64,000 bases of DNA from Lentinula raphanica (lineage: Eukaryota > Basidiomycota > Agaricomycetes > Agaricales > Omphalotaceae). The notes beneath the pieces are model-generated. The model was not told the DNA's origin and searched no databases. It was given only the letters and a program-made list of their open reading frames with translations. The stretch covers positions 1-64,000 of the forward strand of contig JANVFP010000046.1 of the NCBI GenBank assembly GCA_027919835.1. Reading direction: 5' to 3'. A program made the position numbers and the translations under genes. Position 1 is the stretch's first letter; the number at the start of each line of letters is the position of its first letter. Below are positions 31,641-42,793 of the stretch, piece after piece.

Positions 31641-31674
31641 CGTTTTTGAAATTTAAGCAGCTAAACGCAAATTA

Positions 31675-31755
31675 GATGTCGACGTGTGTTATAATTACTG
31701 ATGGTGTTCATTAAAGAAAGGTCGACCTTCAGTAATTATAACACACATCGACATC
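31675..31755. repeat. 27-bp inverted repeat at the end of the minisatellite
   Basis: Arms 31675-31701 and 31729-31755 are reverse complements with one mismatch (start gatgtcgacgtgtgttataa). The 27-bp spacer holds GGTCGACC. It has the look of a small hairpin or MITE end. Confidence 0.6.
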
Positions 31756-31813
31756 GACCGGATCCACATGTGGATCCAGGGTGTAATATAAATAGGGCTC
31801 AACTTGAAAAAAA

Positions 31814-32248
31814 TTAGGGAAGGATAGCAGGAGAAAAAGAATGACATACAACTTTGCTAAGTCGGGGATTGATAGGGACAGGTTCAGAAATGGGAAAGGG
31901 CATTAGATATGGTCCAGTTTGTTGGGGGTTGTGCAGGAGAGAGAAAATGTGATGCCATAGAAATGGCAGGACAAAAGTGCTCCACTCTGTTTCAGTGGGC
32001 TTGACTTCCAGAGCATGGTTTTGGGAAAAGACGTCCCAAAGAGGAGTACTCGAGAGCATTTCCATCTTCTGTTTGATGGTCTTGGTGGCAGGCTGAAAAG
32101 TAATTAATCAAGCACAATTTTGAGCGATCGCATCACTTACACCCAACGTGGGATCAGATATGAGTTTTTGGAGTTGCCGGAGGCACTGATTGAACATCGC
32201 GTTGAATCTGGGCTGAACGCGGCTTGCATAGTCTACACGAAAGGACAT
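31814..32248 (-). CDS. Small two-exon hypothetical protein (128 aa)
   Basis: Exons 32248-32141 and 32092-31814, with a 48-bp GTAAGT...TTTCAG intron and consistent phase. The protein begins MSFRVDYASRVQPRFNAMFN and continues with SSTPLWDVFSQNHALEV and a Pro-rich end. It is unrecognised. A longer transcript with further 3' exons is possible, since a GTATGT donor lies shortly before the stop. Confidence 0.45.
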
Positions 32249-32803
32249 GATGGCGGTTGAGGTTCAAGATTAAATGCGTGAGAAATCGCGCCGCTTTGCA
32301 CATTACATAATTTTTGCTAGAGCTTGCAAAGTAGGAGTTGTCGATATAGAGTCAGAGTCATGTCACCATCTGCCATTGTATTGTGTAGTATCGAGAGAAG
32401 AACAAAGGTGAAACAGCGGGGAGAAAATAAATCAGATAATAGTGTTGACAAAATAGTAGATGAATGGTGTTGCTCAAGTCTATAATATATAAGGGCATAC
32501 GACTGGTGAAGCTCTGCGAAGGAAGGAGGCTCCTCCCACATGGGGTTGTACAGGAAGTCTTCATAAGATTTGCGGCAAACATAACAGAGAGTTATGCAGC
32601 CCTGGTGTGTGTGTGCGTCCGGTGGGTTCTTCTCGATTCACGCATTCTGCACAAATGCTGGCAATGGACCAACACCCTGTGAGGAAGGTTATTGAGTTGA
32701 GAATGCAAGGACCGATGCGAGAGACTTACCGTTCCTGGGCCAAGCATGACGACAGGGCTCTTGGGGGTAGTCGGAACGTCAAACGTCTAACATGTATGGG
32801 GGC
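32249..32803. other. No supported gene
   Basis: Only short overlapping frames. Confidence 0.3.
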
Positions 32804-33936
32804 TTAGTAGATATTCTCCTGTCTATAAGCTCCACGAGCACCTTCAACAGCATAAGTACCATATTTGCGACGCAGGAATCGCGACGCCAGGATCGCTAAT
32901 GAGAGGCGTCCCTTCACCAGTAGCGGCATGCTTGAGATTGAGCAAGAAGTTTGAGCCAACGCCATAGACCCATCTCTCCGGGACACGATCATTCGGGCTA
33001 GACTAATATTTGAGAACGACACACGTAACGTGGATGGAGTTCGGGTGAAGTCTCGGGCTTGAGGAAATCGAGTAGTAACGAGGTTGGAGCCGAGGAATAG
33101 AGGATACGATCATATCGAAGGGGATTTTGTCGTAAAGTCCAAGGGCGAGGAGAAGACGGTCAACCTCAAGGAACAGTTCGCGAGCAACGGTGAGAGGAGC
33201 CGGATAAGGATTTTTGGCGTGGGTTATACCCTTGGCCTTGGTGAGTGCGCGGGCAGAAAGTTCGCCTGGATGATGATGGTTAGCGTAGTTCCAATTGGAG
33301 CCTCTGGATTTTAACCACATACCGAGATATACTTTCTCTGCAGGGTGGGGTTCTAATTCACGGACGGCAAAGTCGGCGGTGTCACCGCCCTGACCCTCTT
33401 CGACACCCATAGCGGTGGCGAAGGCCTCCCACATTCCGTCCTTCCATTCCAGGTAGTCTTCTTCCATACTCTTATCGTCGTCACCCTCGCCGCATACACC
33501 CATACGCGTAGCGCCCATTTTTGCGAGAGCGTTGTCTACATACTTGGAGATGACGTTGTAGTGCTCGTAAGTCTTGTTCCAAGACCAAAAACGACGTATT
33601 TGAGCCCAGATAGATCCCACCCGCCTTTGCTGAACTCGAAAGAGTCGTCCTGGAGGTTTTGCATGAGTTGGACCGCGTTGTCGGTAGGTTTACCTTCTCC
33701 ATAAGTAGCCATGACTAAGGAGACCGCACAATCCTCTGGAACGGTGTCCTGAGTCTCGAAATCGTATGCTTCCGGGTCGCGTGGACGTGGACGCCATAGT
33801 CGAAGAGGAGAAGGAAGCGTAGGCGGACCCACTGAGATCTGTGAGTAAAGATCCGATTAGATTCTGTTAGTAGGGTAATGAGTACGGCACGCACAAATGG
33901 TCGGTGTACACGTGTGAGATCAGCGATGCATGTCAA
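32804..33936 (-). pseudogene. Decayed NADPH-cytochrome P450 reductase
   Basis: Minus-strand pieces, in the right order, match a fungal P450 reductase. The FMN domain has CAVSLVMATYGEG, PTDNAVQLMQNL, YVVFGLG, then NKTYEHYNVISKYVDNALAK, followed by DKSMEEDYLEWKDGMWEAF. A normal intron follows. Then EKVYLG|ELSARALTKAKGI, NPYPAP, and the FAD-binding RYYSISSSP and HVTCVVLKY, and last VYGVGSNFLLNLKHAA. Breaks are plain. There is a 1-base frameshift after FGLG (about 33595). Internal deletions before 'EVDRLLLALGL' and before 'RLQPRYYSISSS' remove most of the connecting region. A second frameshift lies near 32900. The NADPH-binding domain is absent. It is a non-functional copy of a housekeeping gene. 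Confidence 0.85.
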
Positions 33937-34277
33937 CGACCCAGGAACCCGGAGTGGGTTGGGATGCAGTCATGGTTGAATCGCAGTGCTGTCGTCCGGA
34001 GGACAGTGGAACTGGTCGTGCGGGAGTCCATTCTGGATCGGTATCGTCTCGGGTTCTTCAAATTCTAAATGATATGGGCCTGCATCCAAAGTAGCTTGAG
34101 GTGAGCGAGACATGGAGTGCTGCCGTCGTCGAGTGTAGTGTAGCCGGAGGAGCAGCTTGGGGTTTTTTTGGATGCTAGTATTCGCATGGGTGCTGTAGAA
34201 CATCGGCGCACGTAGTCCAAGGATCTGACGATGCGAGATAAAGTGGAGACAGGTGGAGAGTCTAACAAGAGGAGTGT
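33937..34277. other. No supported gene
   Basis: Spacer between the two pseudogenes. Confidence 0.3.
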
Positions 34278-34317
34278 TGCTTAGTCAGGAGACGAAATTT
34301 CGTCTCCTGACTAAGCA
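34278..34317. repeat. 40-bp perfect palindrome (copy 1)
   Basis: A perfect inverted repeat with no spacer: half-site TGCTTAGTCAGGAGACGAAA and its exact complement. The same sequence occurs at 42511-42554. It is followed by 'acctaaccctaaggggggtt' (34322-34345), itself a short hairpin. 'cctaacccta' also follows the other copy, so the mobile unit probably includes it. Confidence 0.85.
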
Positions 34318-34340
34318 GCAGGACCTAACCCTAAGGGGGG

Positions 34341-36388
34341 TTAGGTCACATCGTCAATCTCCTCATCGTCATCTGGATTCGTACGAAAACCGCTACTGTT
34401 TCGTTTATGGTTTCCCTCGCAGGAGGTGGAGGGTCGTACGAACTCTTGATATGGATGCTCTTTCCCAGCGTTGGATACGAACTCGAGATCGTCGTTGAGC
34501 TGTTCGCCAGAGAGTTCTCTACTCCTGCTCATACTCCTGCTCCTGCTCTGCTCTAGAGTGTGTCCGTCATACTCCAGCCCCAGCTCGTCATGGTGGCTAT
34601 ATTCATCTTCATCGTGTCCGAGCACAGCATCATTGTTCATCTCGCCAGGATCCACGACCTCGTCAAAGATCTCGTAGTATCGCTCGATACATAGCTTGAT
34701 CACAGCACCAAGCATGGTTTTGCCTTCGGTCAAACTAGCTGTGGTAGGATTGCTCGTGCCTGGGGAAGATGAGGAAGAAGGGGTATTGAAGGTGGTGACG
34801 GTGAAGAGGTTGATGGGGTCGAGAACAATTGTGGTGCTCCAGGTACTACGCACATCTGTACGTCTCGTATCGGGCTCGACCCGCGGACGAGGTTAGGACA
34901 AAGGACGACCGCGAGATTGTGTGCGTCCATTCGATTGACAGCTGAGCTAAGGGAAACTTCGTGCATCAAATCTACGCAAATCTCAGCTTTGATGCGAATG
35001 GAAAAAACGAAAATGGCCACATACGGAGTACGTGGTTCAAGAGAATATACGTGCATGGCGCCAACTCGGGCAACAGCACGTCCCTCACATACATCACACT
35101 CGCCATATCATGCAGATCACCCGTTGGTGCCGGACACCGTCTCACGACGCCATACATCGTCTCAGGGAACAGCGGGGTGGGTAAATCCTTCAAAGATTTC
35201 TTCAGTAACACCGCGGCCAGATGACGATCCCCGAACGTTTCCAATGACACGACGTTTCCTCTGTTGTAGGCTTCCTGGACTGCACGAAGCATCGCAGAGG
35301 AAGGGGAACGTCTGAAAAGCCCTTCTTCCTCTAGGCGTGATTCACGAAGGTATTGGATAGAATCTTTGACGACGCGAGGGATCCCGGCCTTGTCGCCTTC
35401 GTAGCCCATGATGTCTTCAAGAGGGACGCCGAATGTGTTGGAAAGGGTATTGAGGGTATTAGGTAGTGCTATTTGTTTTTCATGTTTGGCGTTTTCCCTG
35501 AGGATTATGCTCGCTGGTCAATGTGAAGTAACGGGGGAAGGGAAAGGCGTACTGGTACACGGCGGGTGGGACATCAAACTGGGTGAGAGGGACGTAGCAC
35601 GCGATAAAGTATCGATATAAGTTATCTTGCGAAAGAATTTGGGGCTCGAGAAGGAGTGAGGCTTCAGCTACGCAGAAGTACGACGATCTGCAATAGCCAG
35701 ACCTGATTATAGCACCACCGAGGGAGAAGAGCACTAGGGGGAAGATGGAGGAACTAACGAAATGTCAATCGTCTCGTTGTGAGATGAGATGAGACAAGGC
35801 AAACTAGGTGAAGAAGAGGAACAAAGGGAGGGAATAGGAACATACTCTTGGTGAAGAAAGTCGAGTGAACGATATACTACAGAAACATCGATAACAATGT
35901 AAGGTCAAAGTCGAGGTAGTAGGATACACATACCAATCTTTTCAAATTCTTCCGATATTTTCTACTCAGACTCCTATGCGCTTTCCATACCCAAAAATCA
36001 ACTGCGTTATCGTGTGTTCCACCTGTTCTCTGGCAAGTCGGGTTTCGTCTACATTAGAGCTCGTTCCAAAAGATTTCTTCGTCCAAGATGGTGTAAGCGC
36101 ATTAAGATTGAAGGCTCGACGCCGAGGACTCTTGGTGTTGGTTTCCAGCGCAAACTCTCGTCTTGAAGTCAAAGTTGAGATTGAAGGAGTTGTTGGAATC
36201 ATGTTGTGGTTGTGATAATCAAGATGTGTGGTAGTTCGTTGAGAAGTATGATGAGGTGCACTAGGTGCTGAAGGAGCAATTGAGAGAGCCGCAAGTCGTT
36301 GTTTGAGCGTCATATTGTGAGGTTGAGAAGGGACATGAGGAGGCATAGTCGTCGTTGTCGGAAAAGAAACATTTCCCACGTGCGACAA
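34341..36388 (-). pseudogene. Decayed CRAL-TRIO/BCH-like and RhoGAP domain gene
   Basis: Minus-strand order matches fungal RhoGAP proteins with an N-terminal lipid-binding domain. MTLKQRLAALSIAPSAPS is at the start, then WVWKAHRSLSRKYRKNLKRL, YIVHSTFFTK, MLFSLGGAII and YVPLTQFDVPPAVYQ. The RhoGAP domain follows: DKAGIPRVVKDSIQYLRESR, EEEGLFRRSPSS, HNLAVVLCPNLV. The tail is ERYYEIFDEVVDPGE and an acidic end. The part between 'ITQLIF' and 'WVWKA' is deleted and the frame changes there (about 35990). Another frameshift follows VQMCVVPGAPQL (about 34840). Introns are still in place, so this is a DNA-level duplicate, not a retrocopy. RhoGAPs switch off Rho-type GTPases in polarity; this copy is unlikely to work. 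Confidence 0.8.
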
Positions 36389-36524
36389 AATCAGCAGTGG
36401 GTGACAATCTCAAGACAATTTTATCTCTTGCACTAAGTCCTCTCGCGCGTTGGGGATTAAAGAATATATGAATCGAAAGGTACATGAAGATCTATCGAGT
36501 AGCGAGAAAGTAACTGTATGAGTA
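36389..36524. other. No supported gene
   Basis: Short spacer. Confidence 0.3.
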
Positions 36525-37115
36525 TTATGGGTTCAACACTCGATGAGCGGAAAGTGAATCCACTGGTGCCATATGGGTCAAGAAGCCGACTGATATAGTA
36601 CCAGTCCAAACCTGGGCTGCGACGACGAGATTCATCCGAGTCGAATCGCTAACGTTCAAGGTCTGTCGCCTTCCTTGGCTTTCAACCAAGGGAGTACGAA
36701 ACTGATTCTCGGATCGGCGAGTCAAACACTGTGCGACTGCCATGTTATGATCATCGTGCTTCAATTCGTCGATGTTCTGGTAAATCTTAGTATCCGGGGT
36801 TATACACACTAGCAGAGAAACAAACCTCAGCATCTGTTTCACCATCGTCGAAGTTTTCTTGCTCTAATCTTCTATCTGCCTCGACTCGTCGCGCAGTTTG
36901 CCTTGTAGACCTGAGGGTCATCTGTGTCCTTGCCACTGGCTCCGAACCCCGCGTCAGTTGTCGACGTTTTCGCATAGGAGGCTCCAAATCGCCTCTTCAC
37001 GAACACTACCTGTACACTCCGATCTGACATGTTTCTGCCAGTGCTCGACGTGGTAGAGATATCGAGGATGGAGTTGGACGAGATCGCGACAGACTTTGCA
37101 GATCACACTATGCTC
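36525..37115 (-). CDS. Possible zinc-finger protein fragment
   Basis: The minus strand reads SVICKVCRDLVQLHPRYLYH, then VEHWQKHVRSEC, at about 37110-37010: a CxxC...HxxxHxxxxC finger of a kind common in basidiomycete proteins. It is followed by MRKRRQLTRGSEPVA and an acidic helix, then NIDELKHDDHNMAVAQCL and a stop at 36525. Several short introns are needed and the start is not clear. It may be a decayed gene, like its neighbours. Confidence 0.35.
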
Positions 37116-37592
37116 TGTCAAGGAAGATCTTCTTCATATGCGTAGGTAGAGGCAGAAGAGAAGAAGACTCTGGAGCTTGGGACGCGTGAGGTATGGGTGA
37201 AGAAGAGTGATATGTGTCTGTGAGAACGATGAACCAGTAAGTGTATGCTCAGGAATAGGTGAATTCGGGGAAAGAGACGCACGCGGGCCATTAATGACTT
37301 TCATTTTGTCTGCCAAAAGTTCCACTCTGGCAATCTCGTCGACTGGTGAAGGGCATCAACAACCGTCTAGAGGCGATGTGCGATGAGCATACTCGTGGAG
37401 GATGTGCATAGAGAGGAAGGAGCTGATGTTTTAGATGAGCTCTGGTTTGTATGTGCGTCCAAACTAGAAATCTATGTATAGGTAGATGGGAGGAATGAGT
37501 ACGACAGTGGTCACGAAGGATTGGAGTCGTTTCGGTCGGGGTCCACCAGGGAAAGGAATGGCGTCGGAGAAGGAGGGGCTGGAGGTAAGAAT
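37116..37592. other. No supported gene
   Basis: Frames are short and compositionally biased. Confidence 0.3.
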
Positions 37593-38111
37593 TCACAGAG
37601 GGTATTCAGACATGTGCGAGGAACATAAGCACAGTGGGCGGAGCGTAGGTGTGTGGGAGTGAGAGGGCCGACGTTCAACGTTCGCTCTAGTGGCTTGAAG
37701 CGACCCCCTCCATTGTCCTCCCAGTCTGCTTCTATCCCTATTCGTCGTAGGGTTGAGGGGTTCTACATAGACTTCGCTCGTGAAGTACTTTAGAAGTTTG
37801 GCGGTGTTCGGATGAACACAGCGTCCGTCGATGATTTGCCTTAGGACTGTGGAGGGGGTGTTGGGTAGCGGAAAGAACTGGACAAGCTGTTGAATTTCTT
37901 CATAGCGATGTGAGGGAAACGGTGAACTGGAAGAGCCTTGTGATGCAGCGGGACTGGGTGGGGAAGGTGATGGTAGAGGTGAGGTAGCATCTGTGAGAAG
38001 GTAGCTGGGTGTATTGCCAACAAGATCTCGCTGATCGGGTGTGAGATATTCTGCCCGTGCGAGGCAGGTAGGACACATTGCGGAGTGGGAAGGGAAAAGA
38101 AAAGCTGACAA
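37593..38111 (-). CDS. Unrecognised Pro/Ser-rich open frame, copy 1 of a duplicated motif
   Basis: 172 codons. It starts with a possible Cys pair (MCPTCLARAEYLTPDQR) and carries the segment STVLRQIIDGRCVHPNTAKL then LKYFTSEVY. That segment is repeated, diverged, at 38869-39231. No family is recognised. It is probably an exon or fragment of a duplicated gene; context favours decay. Confidence 0.35.
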   Translation of the reverse strand: MSAFLFPSHSAMCPTCLARAEYLTPDQRDLVGNTPSYLLTDATSPLPSPSPPSPAASQGSSSSPFPSHRYEEIQQLVQFFPLPNTPSTVLRQIIDGRCVHPNTAKLLKYFTSEVYVEPLNPTTNRDRSRLGGQWRGSLQATRANVERRPSHSHTPTLRPLCLCSSHMSEYPL

Positions 38112-38868
38112 TCGACAATGGTGTATATCGTTTTTTCGATGTCCATTATCGGATTGTAGTGATCTTTGTCTTGAGGAGCGAGAAGTAAAACTCTGGGAAA
38201 CGAAAAAGAAAACACGACGTCAGCAACAAGGAGATGTGGCAACAGGGATACGGACAGAGTGAGATTGGCCTTTGAGGTAACCCTCACCATTCTGTAGCAG
38301 CGTTGTTCAGAGGTTCCAAGGGGACAGGGGGAAGCTATCGGGGTCGAACGCTCTGTCATTGGGATCTTGAGGATTCCTGGGACCTGGAGAGAATATGAGA
38401 AAGAAGGAAGACACGTGGACGCTCGGACGAGCCACATACATGGTTTGTACGACTTGTGAAGGTTGGGGACTACAGATTTAGAGCTCGCATGTGAAGGTCC
38501 AGGCTCTCTATCCTCTTCGCATGTAGTAGGTTGTTGATTGATGCCTGCAAATGCTCATCGAGCTTCCACTCTATCGCACGAGTGCAACGTTGCCTCGTGG
38601 AGTGGTGGTGTAAGGAGAGGAGTAATTCGGGATCTTGCCCGCAAACGGCGAATATCGTTGCTGTACAGAGTTTGTTAGAGGAGGACAGCAAGCCAGTCCT
38701 TCGAGAGGGCCCGGAGATACGAGCGCGCGATCCAGAAGTGTGGAGCTGTGGAAAAGAGGAGAAGCAGAAGAGGTTTGACTGTAGGGATTACTTGTAGCCT
38801 GGGCATATGTCGCAGCTGAGGGTGAAGTAGAAGCTGGGGGTGACGTGGGCGAAGAAGTAAACGAAAGT

Positions 38869-39231
38869 TCAGGTGTGGATGGGCCGATTGCCCAAAGCGT
38901 AACCCCAATTTATGGCAAGTGACGAGAGGATGGGCCGATTACCCAAAGCGTAACAAGATTTCCCACACCAAGCTTGCGCTGTCCAGCGCCGCCGATTCGT
39001 CCTAGGGGGGAGGGGGTCTCCATACACTTTGCTCGTGAAGTACTTTCGAAGTTTGGCGGTGTTCGGACGAACACAGCGTCCGTCGATGATGCGCCTTAGG
39101 ACTGAGGAGGGGGTGTCATGAAGAATGGGCAGATCTGGGACAGCGTCGATTGAAGTAGAAGTACACGCAGCAGACGTAGACACGACAGTTGTAGGAGTCA
39201 CAGGCGTGGACCAAAGCGAGGACGTCGCCAT
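38869..39231 (-). CDS. Unrecognised open frame, copy 2 of the duplicated motif
   Basis: Shares SSVLRRIIDGRCVRPNTAKL then RKYFTSKVYGDP with the frame at 37593-38111, in the same orientation about 1.1 kb away, so a tandem duplication is likely. Its 3' end contains a 54-bp direct repeat ('gatgggccgatt(g/a)cccaaag' at about 38878 and 38930). Confidence 0.35.
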   Translation of the reverse strand: MATSSLWSTPVTPTTVVSTSAACTSTSIDAVPDLPILHDTPSSVLRRIIDGRCVRPNTAKLRKYFTSKVYGDPLPPRTNRRRWTAQAWCGKSCYALGNRPILSSLAINWGYALGNRPIHT

Positions 39232-42200
39232 ACTCGTAGTCTTACCACTCAGACGGCTTGAACCCGCATCTGTATCCTCATCGTCAGCCTCACCCCCAGA
39301 AGACCCCGAAGCTACATTTTCAGCCTGAACTGAAGCTGGATGCTCAGGAGCGACCTGAGCGAGATGTTCTTGAGTCAGGTGAAGGTGTTTGATGGGTTCA
39401 ACATGGAGGACGGGTTAGATGGGTTGGACATGGTCGACGTGGTGGACGCAGTGGGGTCTGAGTAAGCGACTGAGTTCTGTCGTCTTTGTCTCAATAGCAG
39501 ACGTAGATTGCGTCGCTGTCTCTATGGAATCCATAATCTTCTTCCTCCACAAGGTCTTCTTGCTCATCTTCTTCGTCTTTGACTTTATCTTGGTCGCTAC
39601 TGGTAGTATCAATGTGGGAGAAGTAAACGCGGTGACATCAGGAGGAGAAGAGGAGGGAAGATGGAGTTGATGAGGGAGAAGGGGATGAAGGGGAATCGGG
39701 AGAACTGGGAGTGGTAGAATGTGGGTTGGAGGTATATGGGACCCCTGGATCGTCTGGTCTTTGTCTGGTCTTTGTCCAGTTGTCGCCGACGTTGTGTATA
39801 CCGTGAGGAGGATTGGCAGAAACACGAGGGAGATGTGGATGGTGTCAGACGTCTCTAGCAAGTAGTCGAGGTGGTCTGCGAACGACCCTCATTCGAGCTG
39901 AGGTCGTAGATGTAGGTCAAGCGCTGACGGGTCCAACTTCCCCTTATCACTATCAGACCCGTCTTGATCTCGAAACCCATTCCCATACTGATCAACTCCT
40001 TCAACTCCTTCAGCGACGAACCTCGGCTGTTCAAAATCTTCTGCGGGACAAGACCAGTCATGATGACAATCATGTCGGCGTTGGATCCCATTGAGCGAAT
40101 CGAGAAGGTGATAGGGGATCCCGAAGCCCGTTTCAGCGCGAGAAGAGAGCTCTGGATGATACACTGGGGAGAAGGTGCCAGTCGGATCAGGAGTCAAAAT
40201 GAACGCTTGAGGTGCAGATCCCGTGTTCCAATGCAGAACAGGGATGGGGGAAGGTGATGAGGGAGAACTCGAAGGGAGTTTGAGTTGGTGTTCTGCTGCT
40301 GTCAGAGGGCGTGAGTCAATCGTGTTAACTTCTCCACTATTTCTTGTTCAGCTAGAACATCGGCATGTGTACGTTCAACAGCCCAACGGCCTTACTCGGT
40401 CATCTAATCCGTCACCCTCCACGACCCATTCAAATTCCCCAGCTCCACCTATAGCTAGTCCGTTGACCCTCCTACGTTCTTCGCTTGACAGCGTAATCTC
40501 AAGCTTTCCCTCGGGGTAAAACACCATAATCGGCAGGACCTCATCTGCACGACCGTCGACGAGACCATCTCTCGAAGATGTCTGTGATCTGGGAAGGTCC
40601 TGTGTCTGTTGCAGGTGCAGGGTCCCCACTCGATTCGTCCATACCACCACCCAGGTCTGCTGCTTCAGCTTTGATCCCGTAACTCTGTCGATCACCCCTC
40701 CTTGAACGTTCTCAAGACCTTTGGCGTTCGACATCCCAACCCTTTCGAACGAATTGAGCACCTCAGTGATGTTGTTGTCAATGAACTCGTCGAGGGCAAG
40801 GATTTCTGTGTCTGTAGGTGGGGCGGTGGTTTGAGTGGAAAGCGGCTAGAGGGTGGATAGCGTGACTCAGAATTGAGTCTCAGCTGTTTTTTGGAGATAT
40901 TGGATTGGATCGAAGTCACACCCGGGATAGCTCTAAGGTCAACGAGGCAGTACCTTTCGCCTTCTTCAAGAATTGGTAATACATCTTGTTCTCGTCTTTA
41001 TCCTTGCCGCCGTTGCTGGCACCACGAGGGTACGACAAATCGACGCAGACTCGGGTCTTGTATATGCACGTCGTGAGGGTCTTCGGGCGGATGTTGGTTT
41101 GGAGGAGGGAGCGTCAGTACTAGAGGCCATAGGAAAATGACAAGAGATGATTCATGAGCGTGGGTTCAGTCGGATAAATGAGATTGGAGAATTTTGAATG
41201 CGAAACTTGATGTAACGCGAAAAACTTACCATCCACGAACATCTCCTTCCCATCCGTCCTCAAATCCAACCTCTCCTTCAAAATCACCTCAAGCGGACTC
41301 TCAGTGTCTGCACTCTGAAAGATCGCTTGTAACTCCGATTTGGACGAATCGAGAGCGTCTTTGCCGTTTGCTTTCGGGGCTCCTTCGACAGACCCATTCA
41401 GTGTCAGACCGTGAACGACACTAGACCCTGCTTGACCGGCTAACAAGCCTGCTTTGTTAGTCAGATGAACGTTACTGTTTGAATCAACTTCATCTCGTGG
41501 TGGCGGTGAGTCTTCTGTATGAGCCCGAGTGGAAGCTGGTTCGTCGAAATCCTTTATCAAAGACGAACGGAAATCAGCGTCGTTGTGCACAGCCTCAGGA
41601 GGAGAAGAGACAGAGTCGTTAGCGATATGTGTTTCTTGTTTCAACTTCTTCATACGCGTAGGTAGAGGCAGGATTATTGGCTGCTTGGGACTGTCTTTGG
41701 ATAGTAGGGGTTTGCCTTTGGCGTCGGTCAAGGTGTCGAGAAGGGGAGCGGCGTAGCTACAGTAGTCGAAATGGTCGGAATGTGAATACATGCATGTCCA
41801 AAGACATACCTCTGTTTCGCTCCAATTCTATTAGACTTCATTGTCATCGAACACATTCCTCTTCAAGCGGGGCAAGGCTGGAAGTTCTGATCATCAAGAC
41901 GAATGCATTGAGCACCCGAGACCGACAGAGGTAACTCAAAACCGAACTCACCCATCCGGGACTCTTTCAGCACGTCAATCGGCGAAACCAGCTCAGTATT
42001 CGAGGACAACAGGATGATATTCTGGCCATTCAGCTCGTCAATCTCTTGGCAACCAACGCCCTCCGTACCCCTCCGAGTTTCCTTGAATGCCTGTTCATTG
42101 CGGTGAATGAAAGATGATTCGTATTGGGCCAGCAAGTGTGTATGATGAGGAGAAAGGAGAATGGCAACAGCAGGGGAGAGAGGAAAAGTTTTGGAACTGG

Positions 42201-42428
42201 AAAAGGAAGGGAGACAAAGTCTATATTGGCGTGCAACTGTAACCACCGTGGCAGAGCGGGCAGGTGAATTATACTGAGCAGGTGAGACACCATTGTGGCA
42301 AGCATAGTGGTGGTTTCTGAAGAGGATGGAGATGAGCATGGACTGTGAAAGACACGAGAGATAATACGCACCAAGAAGTTGGATTTGAGCTTCATCCACT
42401 TCGCCGACATTCTAGGATACAGTTTCAA
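39232..42428 (-). other. Unrecognised multi-exon gene or gene relic
   Basis: Several minus-strand open stretches look like exons of one gene. They are MSAKWMKLKSNFL (about 42405), QEIDELNGQNIILLSSNTEL (about 42040), a Lys/Pro segment with LLDTLTDAKGKPLLSKDSPK (41120-41791), a stretch with TCIYKTRVCVDLSYP (about 41050), FERVGMSNAKGLENVQGGVI (40375-40761), and frames at 39889-40197. Donor-like GTGAGT and GTATGT sites occur between them, but I could not build a continuous frame. It could be a fast-evolving gene or a third decayed duplicate beside the two pseudogenes upstream. Confidence 0.3.
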
Positions 42429-42510
42429 AGATGAGTGCCTGACGAGTCTGGGATGTGTGGATGTCTGTGGGGTTGGTTCAATACTGAGGAAGTATCGACC
42501 AAGTAGAGTG

Positions 42511-42554
42511 TTTGCTTAGTCAGGAGACGAAATTTCGTCTCCTGACTAAGCAAA
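42511..42554. repeat. 44-bp perfect palindrome (copy 2)
   Basis: The same palindrome as at 34278-34317, extended by two bases on each side (half-site TTTGCTTAGTCAGGAGACGA plus AA). The flank 'gagtg' on the left and 'cctaaccct' on the right are also shared, which defines a short mobile or recombinogenic unit of about 65 bp. Confidence 0.85.
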
Positions 42555-42577
42555 ACACCTAACCCTAGGTTGAGGAG

Positions 42578-42652
42578 TGCGAGAAATGGCTCAAAGGGCT
42601 ATGATGTCATTGGTTTGAACCTTCTGGCAGTGACATCATAGCCCTCTCTCGC
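42578..42652. repeat. Hairpin: 15-bp perfect arms plus outer 7-bp arms
   Basis: AGGGCTATGATGTCA at 42595-42609 pairs with TGACATCATAGCCCT at 42631-42645. Outer TGCGAGA (about 42578) pairs with TCTCGCA (about 42646-42652). It follows the 44-bp palindrome directly and lies about 140 bp before the module-2 TET/JBP-like gene. Confidence 0.65.
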
Positions 42653-42793
42653 AACTAGAGGCGGCACTGTGGGAAAAAGAGAGTGTGTTTGGATCGATAA
42701 GGACAAACAAAGGTGGTTTTTTTTTTTTAATACCTGCTTGAAGCAAAAAATGGGCAAAAGATGTAGGTTGAATGAAGCTTCTAGGGAAATATC

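Noticed and set aside
34341..34853. Independent 170-aa acidic protein gene
   Set aside because: It is the C-terminal piece of the RhoGAP relic (ERYYEIFDEVVDPGE), displaced by a frameshift.
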